Shown: positions 10,641-22,060 of the stretch, one piece after another
How the letters are laid out: each line of letters begins with the position of its first letter
Position numbering within the stretch: position 1 is the first letter of the stretch
Assembly (NCBI RefSeq): GCF_958450345.1
Contig: NC_088780.1
Span: 134,988,226 to 135,052,225, forward strand
DNA from: Calliphora vicina
Taxonomy: Eukaryota > Arthropoda > Insecta > Diptera > Calliphoridae
Length of the DNA stretch: 64,000 nt
Direction: 5' to 3'
The notes under the pieces: model-generated
The model's database searches: none
What the model saw: the letters and a program-made list of their open reading frames with translations, nothing else
What the model was told of the DNA's origin: nothing
Translations under genes and position numbers: made by a program

Positions 10641-13600
10641 ATGATATTAATTGTAACCAAAATATATCCAAACCAATACCTGATTCGATACAAAATGGTA
10701 CACAAATTTTTGATTTCAATAGTGCTAAAAATTCCCCTGCTAGTACAACCAATTTAAATACAAATTTTATTAATAAATCCTTACAAATTCTGAAGGGACC
10801 TAATATTGTCAATGAATTTGAAGACTCGTCAAATGGGATGTCACTTGTCACAGAAGTAGGGAATTCCAGAATAATGACAAATAGTAAAGCCGTTTCTTTA
10901 ACACCACCTACCTATCTGAAACCTTTTCATGTTAGATTAGCGGAATATAAGGCCAAACGATCGCAAATATTTAACGAACCAATACCGAGTGTGAAACAAA
11001 AACGTTCAACAGAACGTATACGAAATTTTTGGAAGGAGGTTAATTATACGCGACGTAGTTTGCTGAGTACTATTTTTGATAAACCAAATGACATTAGGCC
11101 TTACGCTGATGTGCAGTTATTTGGGAAGACAGTGGTAGGTTTATTGGATACAGGAGCATCGGTCAGCTGCTTAGGTGCCCAGGCTGCTAAGGAATTTTTA
11201 GAAAGTAAAATTAGTTACAAAAAAATTAAGTCAGTAGTTAAAACTGCAGACGGAAGGAAACAGGATGTGGTAGGGTTGGTGAAAACTAAAATTACATTTC
11301 GTGGTAATACTAAGGATATTACGTTATACGTAATTCCTAGCTTGTCTCAAGATTTATACCTAGGCGTAGATTTTTGGAGACTATTTAATCTTTTACCAAC
11401 TGGTCTCGTCTCTGAACAACACTCAAGATTCTCTTTGGAAACAATATCCGAATCATCAGAACAAAAATTATTAACGGAAACCCAAAAACAACAGTTATTT
11501 ATAGTTATAAATTCATTTCCTTCATTCGCTAAGGAAGGTCTAGGAAGAACCAATGTAATTTCTCACGTCATTGATGTAGGTAATGCTACACCCATCAAAC
11601 AAAGACATTTTCCAGTTTCTCCGGCGATTGAGAAATTAATTTACGCGGAGGTGGATCGCATGTTAGAAATGGATGTCATTGAAGAGTCAGACAGTGCTTG
11701 GTCTTCTCCTATAGTCTTAGTACGTAAACCTGGGAAAATTAGGTTATGTCTCGACAGCAGAAAAGTCAATTTAGTGACTCAAAAAGATGCCTATCCCTTG
11801 CCCATAATAGATGGCATAATGTCTAGGCTGCCTAAGGCAGAGTATATTAGTAGCCTAGACTTGAAGGACGCCTTTTGGCAAATACCTCTCGACAAATCAT
11901 CGAAAGATAAAACGGCATTTACTGTTCCTGGCCGCCCCTTGTATCATTTCAAGGTCATGCCTTTTGGGCTTTGTAACGCGCCCCAAACTATGTCGCGGTT
12001 AATGGATAAGGTGGTACCAGCGGTACTAAGAACAGAAGTGTTCGTTTATCTGGATGATTTGTTGATTGTGTCTGATACATTCGAGCGACATTTACATGTA
12101 TTGCGGGAAATAGCTCGACAATTTCGTACTACCGGACTGACCTTAAATGTTGAAAAGTCAAAATTTTGCGTACGTGAAGTCCGTTACCTTGGCCATATAG
12201 TTGGGGACGGAGTGATTCGCACAGATCCAGATAAAATTTCGGCCATTTTAGATTTCCCACAACCGAGATCTGTTAGACAAGTCAGACGTTTTTTAGGTAT
12301 GTCCGGATGGTATCGAAAGTTCATCAGAAACTATGCCTCTATCACTGCTCCTTTAACAGATTTGTTGAAAATACATCGTAAATTTGTTTGGAGCGAAATG
12401 GCCCAACAAGCTTTTGAAGAGTTAAAGACGATCTTGACAACCACACCAGTGTTGCACAGTCCTGACTTCGCAAAACCTTTTTATATACATTGCGATGCAA
12501 GCAACACTGGAATAGGAAGTGTACTGGTTCAAAAAAATGCGGAGGGTGATGAGATTCCGATCGCTTTTATGTCGAAGAAACTTAACCAAGCCCAACGTAA
12601 CTATTCTGTAACCGAACAAGAATGCTTAGCTGCGATGTTAAGCATAAAAAAATTCAGAGCTTATGTGGAAGGGCATGAGTTCACTGTCATCACGGACCAT
12701 GCGTCTTTGAAGTGGCTCATGTCCCAAACAGATTTAAGTTCTAGGTTGGCAAGATGGGCTTTAAAACTTCAAGGGTTTACTTTCAAAATAGAACATCGTA
12801 AAGGCAGTCGTAACATAGTCCCTGATACGCTTTCGAGAGCCAACACGGAAGATTTGTCCGAGATCCTAGGATTAGAACTGTCCGTTTTAGAAGATACCGG
12901 GGTGTTCGTAGATTTGAATTCGAGTCACTTTCAAGGACCAGACTACACTGAACTAATAAACAGAGTTAAGGAAAATATTGATCAAACTCCGGACTTAAAG
13001 ATACTTGACGGATTTTTGTATAGAAGAATGGAACACTGTTCTGGAGATAAAGTACAGGACGATCTGGCCTGGAAATTATGGATACCCAAAGAATTAACAA
13101 AAGACGTTCTTCAAAAAGCACATGATGGTCCCCTTTCTGCTCACAGCGGTATTAACAAAACGTTAGAACGGATTCGACGATTTTATTTTTGGCCAAATTT
13201 AGTAAACGATGTCAAAGAGCATATCAACTCATGCGATACGTGTAAAAGTACAAAATATCCAAATTACATTATGCGACCTCCCATGGGTAAAACTTCAGAG
13301 ACTTTTAGGTTTTTTCAAAAATTGTATGTGGATTTTCTAGGTCCATATCCTCGCTCCAAATCGGGTAACGTAGGAATTTTTATTGTAATGGATCACTTTT
13401 CAAAGTTTTGTTTCTTAAAACCAATTAAGAAATTTACAACCGACGTTGTAGTTAAATATCTTGAGCAAGATCTTTTTCATACTTTTGGCACTCCTGAGGT
13501 TATAGTGTCTGATAATGGCTCACAATTTAAATCGAATCAATTCAATAAATTACTACAAAATTACGGCATTAATCATGTTTATACGGCAATATATTCGCCC

Positions 13601-14146
13601 CAATCCAATGCTTCTGAACGTGTCAATCGTTCAGTACTTTCTGCGATAAGGGCGTACATAAAACATGACCAAACTAATTGGGATGAATACCTCAGCAGTA
13701 TCAGTTGTGCATTGCGTTCCGCTGTACATGCTTCTATAGGTACCTCACCTTATTATATGGCATTTGGACAACATATGATTAATAATGGCAAATCATATGA
13801 ACTACTTCGTAAACTGAAAATGCTAGATGACAGAACTTTTAATTTTAATCGTGAGGATTCTTTTGATTTAATTCGGGCAAGAGCTGCTAAAAATATGGTT
13901 AGACAACAACAACGTAATGAAAAAGCATATAATTTGCGCTCAAAGGAAGTTAACTACATGGTTGGACAAGAGGTATTCAGAAGAAATTTTAAACAAAGTA
14001 ATTTTGAAAAGGGATTCAATGCCAAATTAGCTCCTCCATTTTTGAAAGCAAGGATTAGAAGGAAAACTGGTACATGTTACTATGAACTGGAAGATCTTAC
14101 TGGTCGTTCAATTGGTATTTATCATGCTAAGGATATTCGGCAATGA
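10580..14146 (+). CDS. pol: Pol: protease, reverse transcriptase, RNase H, integrase
   Basis: About 1188 codons in the -1 frame relative to gag, entered at 10580 by frameshift; with Gag this makes a product of about 1673 residues. The first ATG (10838) lies well inside the open frame and need not be a start. Counting from that Met: aspartic protease DTGA at 104-107; RT with YLDD at about 404-407; RNase H with IHCDAS near 550 and TDHASLKWL further on; integrase zinc finger (H-H-C-C) from about 761; integrase catalytic D, D, E near 831 (YVDFLG), 891 (VSDNGSQF) and 927 (ASERVNR). All key residues are present and no frame break is seen. No recognisable chromodomain or env follows. It copies the element RNA into DNA and inserts it in the genome. 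Confidence 0.95.
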   Translation, partial: LSVECTDKCTQTESVHQYRLNDINCNQNISKPIPDSIQNGTQIFDFNSAKNSPASTTNLNTNFINKSLQILKGPNIVNEFEDSSNGMSLVTEVGNSRIMTNSKAVSLTPPTYLKPFHVRLAEYKAKRSQIFNEPIPSVKQKRSTERIRNFWKEVNYTRRSLLSTIFDKPNDIRPYADVQLFGKTVVGLLDTGASVSCLGAQAAKEFLESKISYKKIKSVVKTADGRKQDVVGLVKTKITFRGNTKDITLYVIPSLSQDLYLGVDFWRLFNLLPTGLVSEQHSRFSLETISESSEQKLLTETQKQQLFIVINSFPSFAKEGLGRTNVISHVIDVGNATPIKQRHFPVSPAIEKLIYAEVDRMLEMDVIEESDSAWSSPIVLVRKPGKIRLCLDSRKVNLVTQKDAYPLPIIDGIMSRLPKAEYISSLDLKDAFWQIPLDKSSKDKTAFTVPGRPLYHFKVMPFGLCNAPQTMSRLMDKVVPAVLRTEVFVYLDDLLIVSDTFERHLHVLREIARQFRTTGLTLNVEKSKFCVREVRYLGHIVGDGVIRTDPDKISAILDFPQPRSVRQVRRFLGMSGWYRKFIRNYASITAPLTDLLKIHRKFVWSEMAQQAFEELKTILTTTPVLHSPDFAKPFYIHCDASNTGIGSVLVQKNAEGDEIPIAFMSKKLNQAQRNYSVTEQECLAAMLSIKKFRAYVEGHEFTVITDHASLKWLMSQTDLSSRLARWALKLQGFTFKIEHRKGSRNIVPDTLSRANTEDLSEILGLELSVLEDTGVFVDLNSSHFQGPDYTELINRVKENIDQTPDLKILDGFLYRRMEHCSGDKVQDDLAWKLWIPKELTKDVLQKAHDGPLSAHSGINKTLERIRRFYFWPNLVNDVKEHINSCDTCKSTKYPNYIMRPPMGKTSETFRFFQKLYVDFLGPYPRSKSGNVGIFIVMDHFSKFCFLKPIKKFTTDVVVKYLEQDLFHTFGTPEVIVSDNGSQFKSNQFNKLLQNYGINHVYTAIYSPQSNASERVNRSVLSAIRAYIKHDQTNWDEYLSSISCALRSAVHASIGTSPYYMAFGQHMINNGKSYELLRKLKMLDDRTFNFNREDSFDLIRARAAKNMVRQQQRNEKAYNLRSKEVNYMVGQEVFRRNFKQSNFEKGFNAKLAPPFLKARIRRKTGTCYYELEDLTGRSIGIYHAKDIRQ

Positions 14147-14214
14147 AATACTATTTTCAATATTTTGATTTTTTTCTCTTATTTTTTTTCTCATTAATCT
14201 ACATATACTCATCT

Positions 14215-14295
14215 GCTACAAGCGGTATCAGATTTGTTAGATTTTCACCACCAAATCTGATTTTAGCAGGGGGGTAATGTAGGGGCGCTTGTAGC
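14215..14295 (+). promoter_or_regulatory. Polypurine tract within nested stem-loops at the 3' LTR border
   Basis: AGCAGGGGGG (14265-14274) just before the 3' LTR is the expected plus-strand primer tract. Upstream is a perfect 10-bp hairpin, ATCAGATTTG (14227-14236) with CAAATCTGAT (14252-14261). Around it, GCTACAAGCG (14215-14224) is the reverse complement of CGCTTGTAGC at 14286-14295 inside the LTR. The outer stem would enclose hairpin and tract. Confidence 0.7.
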
Positions 14296-17200
14296 TACAT
14301 ACATAAGTATTGTTTTCTTTTTGACACCAAATACAAAATCTTTTTTTTATATATTTTTTTTTTTCTTTTTTTTTTTGGTGTGATTGTATAAAAATTTATA
14401 GTTTTTATATTAACGCATAAAATAATTAATAAACGTTTTTAACCTGCCTTATCAGGTAATGTTGACAACATAAATGAATCATAAATACAAATCTGTGTTT
14501 TGTTCATGCATTTATGTTGTCGATAAAACCGTAACGAGTATTTGGGATGAAGTTGGTGGTTAATCATTTAGGTAAATTTTATGTATGTGTGGGTCATAAC
14601 ATTAATTTTCCAGGACTCTAGGAAAATTTAGGGGTATTTAAGGCCTAAAGCGTCAGACATTTTCCTTTTTCCTGATATAGTCACCTGACAGTGGTAAACG
14701 AAGGTTTTGGCAGTTTTTTTAATTAACATTAAAAAAAAATAAAAAGTGTGTTAATCTGTTTTTTATTAAAAGAAAATCTCCAGCACAATATTCGGAGTAA
14801 GTACCAAAAGAATAGGAAATGTGATTTTTTTGTGTTTAAATCTTAATTGTTTAATTTAAATAGATTTTGGTTTATGTTATTTGAGGTTTAATTTAGGAAA
14901 AACTATATTTTTGTGCTATAATAACATTCTCGTTAATACATAAAAATAAAGAACCTAAGAAAACCTTTGATAATTAAAAAAATGTTTATTTACTTAAACA
15001 ATATAATTTTGTCCAAGTTCAGACAAGCTAAATTGTACATAAACCAATTTTTTTTTATTATTCAGCCATTTTTGTCCGTGCCATTGGTAAAATCAAGAAA
15101 ATACAGGGAAAAGTAATACAAATCTCTGTCCGCCATATTTCTCAACTGAAAGGTACATTTTTTTTTAAAACACTAAATTTATCATAAAATTTATAGAAAA
15201 ATTTAATACAGAAAAATCTAACACACACTTAATTTTGATCTTTAAAAAAATCCATCAGATACTTTTTGTATAGAGCTGTAAAATAGACAAACGCTTGGCC
15301 ATAACAGCAACATCGCCGACGAAATCTTTAAGGCTCAAGACTAAGTGAGGAACAGGCCGCGGAGAAGAAGGCAAAAATTTGTCTAAAATTAACCACTAAA
15401 TTAATCCATCACTCGTGAGTTGTAATCTTTTTTTGGTTTAAGAAAAAAAAATATTTTGTGCACGTAATTTGTTAATTTTTATTTAAAATATCATTTGGCG
15501 ACAACAATAATAAAACGTCCAATTTTTAGTGCAGATCAATTTGTTAGAGTGCCAGAAAAATTGCTAAAAAGGGAAAAAAAAATCATAAGAAAACAATAAT
15601 ATGCAATTAACTATTAAATTTAATACTTATCTTTGATAACTTTCTTGAATCGCCAAATTTTCAACAAAAAAAATTGTTATTATATTTTTTTTTACTTTGA
15701 TATATTTGCTAATTAAAAAGTGAGCTAAATTAGTTTTTTTTTGTTATTTCTATTGTATAAATTCGATGTAAATGCAAAAATCATTCTAAAAATCCAAAAG
15801 AAAATCAAATAAAACAAACGTCAAAAACTTGTGAACTGACAAATTCTAAAAAAAAATTTGTGTGAGAACAAAATTAGAGAAAAAAATCGAAAAAAAAAGA
15901 AAATAATGTTTAAATAATAACAAAAAGATCATTAAGTGCATAAACAGAAAAAACTAAGAGTAAACAAAGCGGTTTTGGTAAAGTTATTAATGCCCACTGC
16001 TGAAAGTGAGCGAATTAACATTAATAAACTTAACAGTACAGTGCGTGAAAAAAAATTAAAGTTAACAATAAGAAAAAAAATTTGGAGCAAAAATTGAAAA
16101 AAAAGTTAGTACATATTCGTAAAAATATATTTATTAATATCGTTAATTATCCAAAATTGTGTTAAATTATAATTTACATAAAAAAAATTATAAATTTCCC
16201 CATAAAACCCATTTTCCCCATCCAATCCCGATTCCTGAACACTACGAACTGAAAGATCTTTCATCGTTGGAGTTCCTGTACCAATACTAATGTAAGTCAT
16301 TTGATTTGTTTTATTTCCTGATTTATCTAACCTTCAGAATTTTACGTAAACGATAACAAAGTTAAAATAAAGAAGATTAACAGTGTTGGTGGCTCTGCTA
16401 ACAACATTTGGCATTGATGTTAAAATCTTATTATGTTAACTTTGTTTCGTTAATCGCGCTTAAATTCTTTTTCTAACATTTAATCAAAAAAAATAATATT
16501 AAATTCGAACCGGAATTGAAAAAACCTTTCAAATAAGTGTAAAAATATACCAAAAATATTAAGAATTACCTTAATTATTGCTAAAAACGCAAATAATTAT
16601 TTTATACATTAAAAATAAATTTGATTTCTAAAAATAGAAGTAACCTGATTGGTCGCAATGAATTCGCCGCAAATTGGCAAACTCACCACTATCTATTTTT
16701 AGATGCCAGAGTTGCATTTTATCACTTATTTGTCATTTTAATATCGTTAAATTTACAAATTTACACTACAAACCTTCAATTATAACAACTTTAATTTTTT
16801 TTCTGATTAAACAAAAAAAAAAATAAGATAATTGAACATATACATTTTTTTATTGTTAATATTGATAAACAATAGAAAAGTGTCTATTTAATTTTTTTTA
16901 TAAAAGAAACAGAAACAAATTACAACTAACATTTGTGTCTTGAAAATTGGTTGACCCGGGTTCGGATCCTATACAAGACAAAATTTTGTTTACATGATTT
17001 TTTTTATTTTTTTTTAAATATACATAATATTTTTTTTTAAATACAATTTAAAAGGAGAAAAATAATTTTTTTTAACAAAACCTATTTTTTTTAAACATTA
17101 TTTTTGGGAATAGAAGCTTTAAATGATATAAAGCTGATCGCATTACTTTAGTTGCCCAGGTTCAAATCCTATCGCGGCCAGAATTTTTCTTATTTTTTTT

Positions 17201-17875
17201 CTTTGTTTATATTTTTTTTTATTGTTTTTTTTGATAAAATTTTGTTTTTTTTTAATTATTTCTTATAATAATTAATTAAGGCCACTAATTGAATGCCTAA
17301 ATAGATTTTGTCTGATTTTTTTTTATATGATTATGATTTTTGCATATTATTTTTTTCATTTCTTTTGTCAATACAAAATGAGCTCACGAATAAGATTATT
17401 TGTAAGTTAAATTAATTTGTTTATACGAAGTATGTTTGAATTAAAATTTTTCTAATTGTTAAATAAAATTAAGAAAATGAATCACTGAAATTGTTGAAGA
17501 GTTTGATTCGAAAAGCTACTAACAGGTAAATCGAGATGGGATCATGTGTAATTCGAAGGCTATATTTACATGATCATGGTTGGGAGGGGTTTCTGGTTGT
17601 GTCAACACCAAACACAACGTGACAACTCAGTAAATAAGTATTAAATGGATAATTGCGAAATAGCTGTCTCTTTTACAAAAACAAAACAACTTTATTAGCA
17701 TGCACAATAAAATTAGCCCTGTAGTCTTGTTTTTCTCAAATTAGGAGTCATGAAGCAAGAACTCACCCTATTGCCGACGAGAAAGGAGCCGGACACCAGA
17801 TGCATGCTATTGCTACTCTAAACTCCTAAGAAAACATGAATTTGAAAGAGATTTACCAAACCGTTACATGCTACA
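14278..17875 (+). repeat. 3' LTR (3598 bp)
   Basis: Same sequence as the 5' LTR apart from one extra A in a homopolymer near 15570. Carries the same exon-like pieces, B-box-like motifs (16959-16969, 17159-17169) and an AATAAA at 17706-17711 that could end the element RNA. Followed directly by the TTGC target copy. Confidence 0.95.
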
Positions 17876-17879
17876 TTGC

Positions 17880-18242
17880 ATTGCGATCAATTGGAAGAAT
17901 TCTGTTTGATACCTGAGTTATTGAGAATTGAAATGAATTAAAAACTGATTACAAGTAAAAACAATTATATGCAATAAAAGTGAATGCAGTAAAAGTAAGT
18001 CAAACTCAATTATTTCTTGTACTTAGAATTAAAAAATTACAGAAATCACTACAAAAAATATGTAAATGATGTTAAAGGGTGAGGGCGGAAAGTGTATTTT
18101 CCACAACTCAAAAAATTAAAATACATAAGCTGCCTGAGGATTAGCAAATAAATAAAAAATGAATAAATGTAAAATCTTCATTAGGGTGGGGGGAATTGAT
18201 GAGAGTTGATTGATCCGCAACGTAAAAATATCATTAAACATA
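17880..18242. other. AT-rich spacer, no gene seen
   Basis: Non-coding DNA between the LTR element and the mariner relic. I see no ORF or repeat boundary. Confidence 0.6.
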
Positions 18243-18545
18243 TTGGGTGTTTAACTTAAAAATGCGGGATTTTTTCAAATGGTTAGCATTTATTTTGAAA
18301 CATTTGTACAATATAAATTAATTCAAAGTATTGGCCATTGTTAGCTATGACTCTTCCACATCTTTCTGTCATCATATGGATTCCGAGCCAAAAGAACTGC
18401 TCATCTTTTGAGGCCAAGAACGAATCAAGTCAATCTCGAATACTCTGTTCCAAAGTGAAGCTTATCCCAAAGAGAGACCAATCTGCATCGATCGAGCGGG
18501 TGATGCAAAACTTCCCAACCATATCATTCCATGGACCGTAAATAA
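18243..18545 (-). pseudogene. mariner transposase relic (C-terminal end)
   Basis: Read on the minus strand, this contains a stretch like LASKDEQFFWLGIH...ERCGRVIANNGQYFE, which matches the conserved end of mariner transposases (xxFFWRGIHxLPERWxKVxxxxGQYFE). An in-frame stop lies before LDSFLASK, and upstream homology decays, so it is a dead 3' fragment. A second relic of the same family is at 27007-27245 on the plus strand. Confidence 0.7.
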
Positions 18546-18899
18546 CGGTTATCCAGAAAATTGAAAATCAAAAACTCTCTATGTTAGAGTCAACTGAGAC
18601 CTATACTCTTTCAGAATTAAAAAAATCATCTCAACTCCACAGTTTTTCAACGTAAAAATAAAAGTTCGAAAATCTTAAAAAAATAGTTTTAAATAGCCGT
18701 CATAAAAAATCTGATTTGAGGAGTTTTATTTTACCCGTCAGACTCCTCATTTGAGGAGTCTTATTTTTTCCGTCATAAAATAAAATTCTTTTCGTTTATT
18801 TTTTTTTTCAGTATCTTTCATTATTGAGTCTATCTGATATAATGTTTGTAGTAATTTATTTGTATAAGAAAAAAAAAACAAAATGTTAATGTATGTAAT

Positions 18900-19929
18900 G
18901 TAGTTCCCAGCAGTTCGAGGAGACAGTACCGAACTAGTGATTTTACCCATCCTTTAGGGTGGGAGCTAGTTACTTCGATAGCCAAGTGACTAGTCATTTT
19001 AACACGGGCATGTCCTAGGCAGGGGGTCAATTGTCTCTTTTTGATTATAATGGGACTGTCTAATAGCTAGTCCAAATTAGGCAACGCATTAGATTCACAT
19101 ACTGGTTATATAGCGTCAGTTACCTTACTAGCTTTGTAACTGGTTACTTGATCAGCTACTTGACTAGTTATTTTAACACGTACATGTCCTAAGCAGGGGT
19201 TCAATTGACTCTTTTGATACAATGTGACTATCTGATAGCTGATCGAAAGTAGTCAACGCTTCTGGTGGGTAAAATAAAGAGCAGTACAAAAAAAAAAGTA
19301 TGAAGTGACTTCTCCATAGGTTACTAAGAGACACTAAAGTGACTATTGACTTCATGCTATGTTACATGGGATACCAGATACTTAAGCAAAAATAAAAATA
19401 AACTGTATGAGAATTATATCAACACAATTTGTATAAAACCAGTTTGTACGAATTACTCACAAAGCGTTTAAAGTGACTACACTCCAGATTACTTAGAGAC
19501 ACTTAAATGTCAATTGTCTTCACGCTAGATTACTTGGGATGTATGAAGTAACCAATTGTCTTCTCTCTGCACTACAAAGTGCTCACACGTGTCAAATGAC
19601 CAAAATAAATAAATTGGAGTTAGCCAAGTGATACGACATTTGTGACAATTACTGTCTTTAAGGGATACATTGACTACTTGCTTAACTGCTGGGTTATTAC
19701 AAATTATGTATACACATTAACAAATATAGAATGCTCATGTACATGTAAATGTTTTACAATGCTGCTTTATCCAGCAGTTCTAGGAGACGGTCCCGAATTA
19801 GTTATGTGCATGTCCTAAGCAGGGGATCAATTGACCCTTTTTGATTAAAATGAGACTGTCTGGTCCAAAGTAGCCAACCTTACTATCTACCAAACTCTTT
19901 ACTTGGTCAGCTACATAACTAGTTATTTT
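18900..19929. repeat. Imperfect repeats of a ~110-bp unit
   Basis: The motif ctagt-attttaaca...catgtcctaagcaggg-tcaattg-ctcttttgat-.. recurs at about 18966-19075, 19127-19255 and 19785-19929 (the last resumes at 20855 after a hAT-type insertion). The copies are degenerate and unequally spaced. No coding potential; an old tandem or dispersed repeat. Confidence 0.6.
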
Positions 19930-20846
19930 CAGTGTTTAAAAAGCTACGATAACTAACAAATTTTTAACTGTTGCTACAACTACTGCTTCAAAAAAATGTA
20001 TGTAGCGGTAGCAGTAGCATTTGTCTTTTTTCGTTTTCTTGTTTTTTTAAAACTACTGCTACCTTCAAAATATAAAACTCTTAACAGAGCAGTAGTAATG
20101 AAACATGAATTGTAAATGGAGTAGTAGCATAAAAATACAAATCATTGCTACTGCTCTATATCGAGTTTTAATTTTTAAGGTAGCAGTTAAGTAGCAGTTG
20201 ATGCAGCAGTTAAGGTAGCAATAAAAGTAGTCAAAAAAAATCTTCAGTCATAACACCAAAATTGACAGAATTAAACACTGTGTGTTGTTTTTGTTTTGAG
20301 AGAGTTTGAAAGAATTATTCGTTTTTATTCGTCTCAGATGTTCGTGTTGCTAACAGAAAGATCGTGTTTTCTGTGTGTATAACAAAAAAGCCGAACTTTT
20401 GTTTACAACACGACCAACTTACACAAATATACATTCACAACAACACATAATATACTTTTTTGGCTGAAGATTTTTATTTTTGACTTATTTTATTGCTACC
20501 TCAACTGCTACTTAGCCGCTACTTCAACTGCTACTTAACTGCTACTTCTTCTACTACCTCAACTGCTACTTCTATTACTACTAAATTTTAAAAGTAGCAG
20601 AATTAATAAAAAACTAATGATTGCTACATCAAAACTTTTTCTTTTTTAAGGTAACAATAGAAAATAAATTACACTGCTACTTTTAAATTTTTCTTTTATT
20701 GGTACTACTACAACTACTGCTACCAAAATGTGAAGGTAGCAGTAGTAGTAGTAATTATTGACTCCGAGTTTTTATTAATTTTTTAACTAGACAACTTGTG
20801 TTTTTTCGTTGCTACTGCTACTTGTAGTCTAGTTTTTTAAACAGTG
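19930..20846. mobile_element. hAT-type non-autonomous element packed with GTAGCAG/CTGCTAC motifs
   Basis: Flanked by the perfect 8-bp duplication GTTATTTT (19922-19929, 20847-20854). Ends are CAGTGTTTAAAAAGC on the left and, inverted, CACTGTTTAAAAAAC on the right, as in hAT elements. The 917-bp interior has no ORF and consists largely of GTAGCAG-type words, mostly as CTACTGCTAC in one half and GTAGCAGTAG in others, so it could fold on itself extensively. Confidence 0.85.
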
Positions 20847-20904
20847 GTTATTTTAACATGTACGGGTGCTAATTAGACTAGTGCAATGTATATATGTATA
20901 TTAA

Positions 20905-21900
20905 AATGAAATGGTCCATGTATGTAATGGCATCACGTGAAAACGGCTGGAGCGATTTGGCTTATTTTTATTCCCTTCACCTTCGTGACAAGGGTATATA
21001 AGTTTGTCATTCCGTTTGTAATTTCTACATTTTTCATTTCCGACCCTATAAAGTATATATATTCTGGATCCTTATAGATAGCGGAGTCGATTAAGCCATG
21101 TCCGCCTGTCTGTTGAAATCTATTTTCTGAAGACCCCAGATATCTTCGGGATCCAAATCTTCAATAATTCTGTCAGACATGCTTTCGAGAAGTTTGCTAT
21201 TTAAAATCAGCAAAATCGGTCCATAAATAACGGAGAGCAAAAAACCGGGACAACCTCGATTTTTGACCTATTTTTGATCTATATCTGGATTAGTAAGTCA
21301 TTAATATAGGCAATATGGATATCTAATGATAGATATTTCAAAGTCCATTGCAACGATGTAGATAAGGCTATAGTAAGTTGGACCTACAATGGGTCAAAAT
21401 CGGGAAAAATATTTTTTAACCCGAATTTTTTTTTCATCAAAAAATTTTTTTGGTCATACATTTTTTTTCCAAAAAAAAAAAATTTTAAAAAATTGGAAAA
21501 CACTTTTTTTAAAAAAAATTAAATAACAAAATTTTGAAAAACAATTAAAAAAAAAATTTAATTTTGTTTACCTACAAATATTTAAAAAAAATTATTTTAA
21601 AGTATAATTTGGTGAAGGGTATATAAGATCCGGCACAGCCGAATATAGCTCTCTAACTTGTTTTTTATTCGATTCGAAATTTTCAGGAGATGGTCTGTAA
21701 TGAAAAAAAATTCAAAAATTCCGGGTAAAACTCTGAATTTTTTTGTAGACGAGTCAACTGTAATAAAAAAGCTCCCTAAAGTATGCAGTACAAATTTTGA
21801 TATTTTATTTGCAAATAAATAAGAACAGGCAGGTGTATGTGGGTTGGAGAAACTTGAAGAACTAACATTGGTAAATGCTACCGGTCAACTACATAGTTCT
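20905..21900 (+). repeat. Helitron-like repeat copy split by a dipteran dispersed repeat
   Basis: The outer parts (about 20905-20965 and 21660-21895) align with the continuous copy at 34356-34643: 'ccatgtatgtaatg', 'attcgattcgaaattttcag', 'ccctaaagtatgcagtacaa'. The inner part (about 20966-21660) starts 'ccttcgtgacaagggtatat' and carries 'gaccctataaagtatatata', a sequence I recognise as widespread in higher-fly genomes; it looks inserted. No coding capacity. Confidence 0.65.
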
Positions 21901-21929
21901 TAATAAAAATTAGAGAGCAGTACAAATAA

Positions 21930-22000
21930 GAGCTCTGTAGCTTAGTGGTAAGAGCATTTGATTAGAAAACGTGTGTTTATGACTTCAACAGCGCTTTCTG
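21930..22000 (+). pseudogene. tRNA-like sequence (pseudogene or SINE head)
   Basis: TAGCTTAGTGGTA (21938-21950) is a good tRNA A box with a D-arm-like fold, but the anticodon arm does not pair and the B-box position (near 21975) is poor. It is probably a tRNA pseudogene or the head of a tRNA-derived SINE, not a working tRNA. Confidence 0.4.
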
Positions 22001-22060
22001 ATAAATTTATTTTATATTTTTTTTTCTCGAATGCAGTAGAATTAGTACTATTGAATTTAA

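Larger units (their letters stand above)
4390..17875 (+). mobile_element. Complete Ty3/gypsy-type LTR retrotransposon with 3.6-kb LTRs
   Basis: A 13,486-bp element in the order LTR, primer site, RING-H2 ORF, gag (RING, capsid, zinc knuckle), pol (protease, RT, RNase H, integrase), purine tract, LTR. It is flanked by the 4-bp duplication TTGC (4386-4389, 17876-17879). RNase H preceding integrase and the YLDD-type RT place it in Ty3/gypsy (Metaviridae). The two LTRs look the same by eye except for one A in a homopolymer (near 5691 versus 15570), so the insertion is recent and may still be mobile. There is no env ORF between pol and the 3' LTR. Very long LTRs plus a tRNA-Lys primer recall the Ulysses/Osvaldo group of Drosophila elements; that assignment is inference. 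Confidence 0.95.

Noticed and set aside
10838..10840. ATG at 10838 as an independent start for pol
   Set aside because: The frame is open upstream to 10565 and a canonical -1 slippery site with hairpin lies in the gag overlap, so frameshift entry is the better model.
14147..14277. A possible env gene after pol
   Set aside because: Only about 130 bp separate pol from the 3' LTR, with no ORF; the element is not an errantivirus with env.
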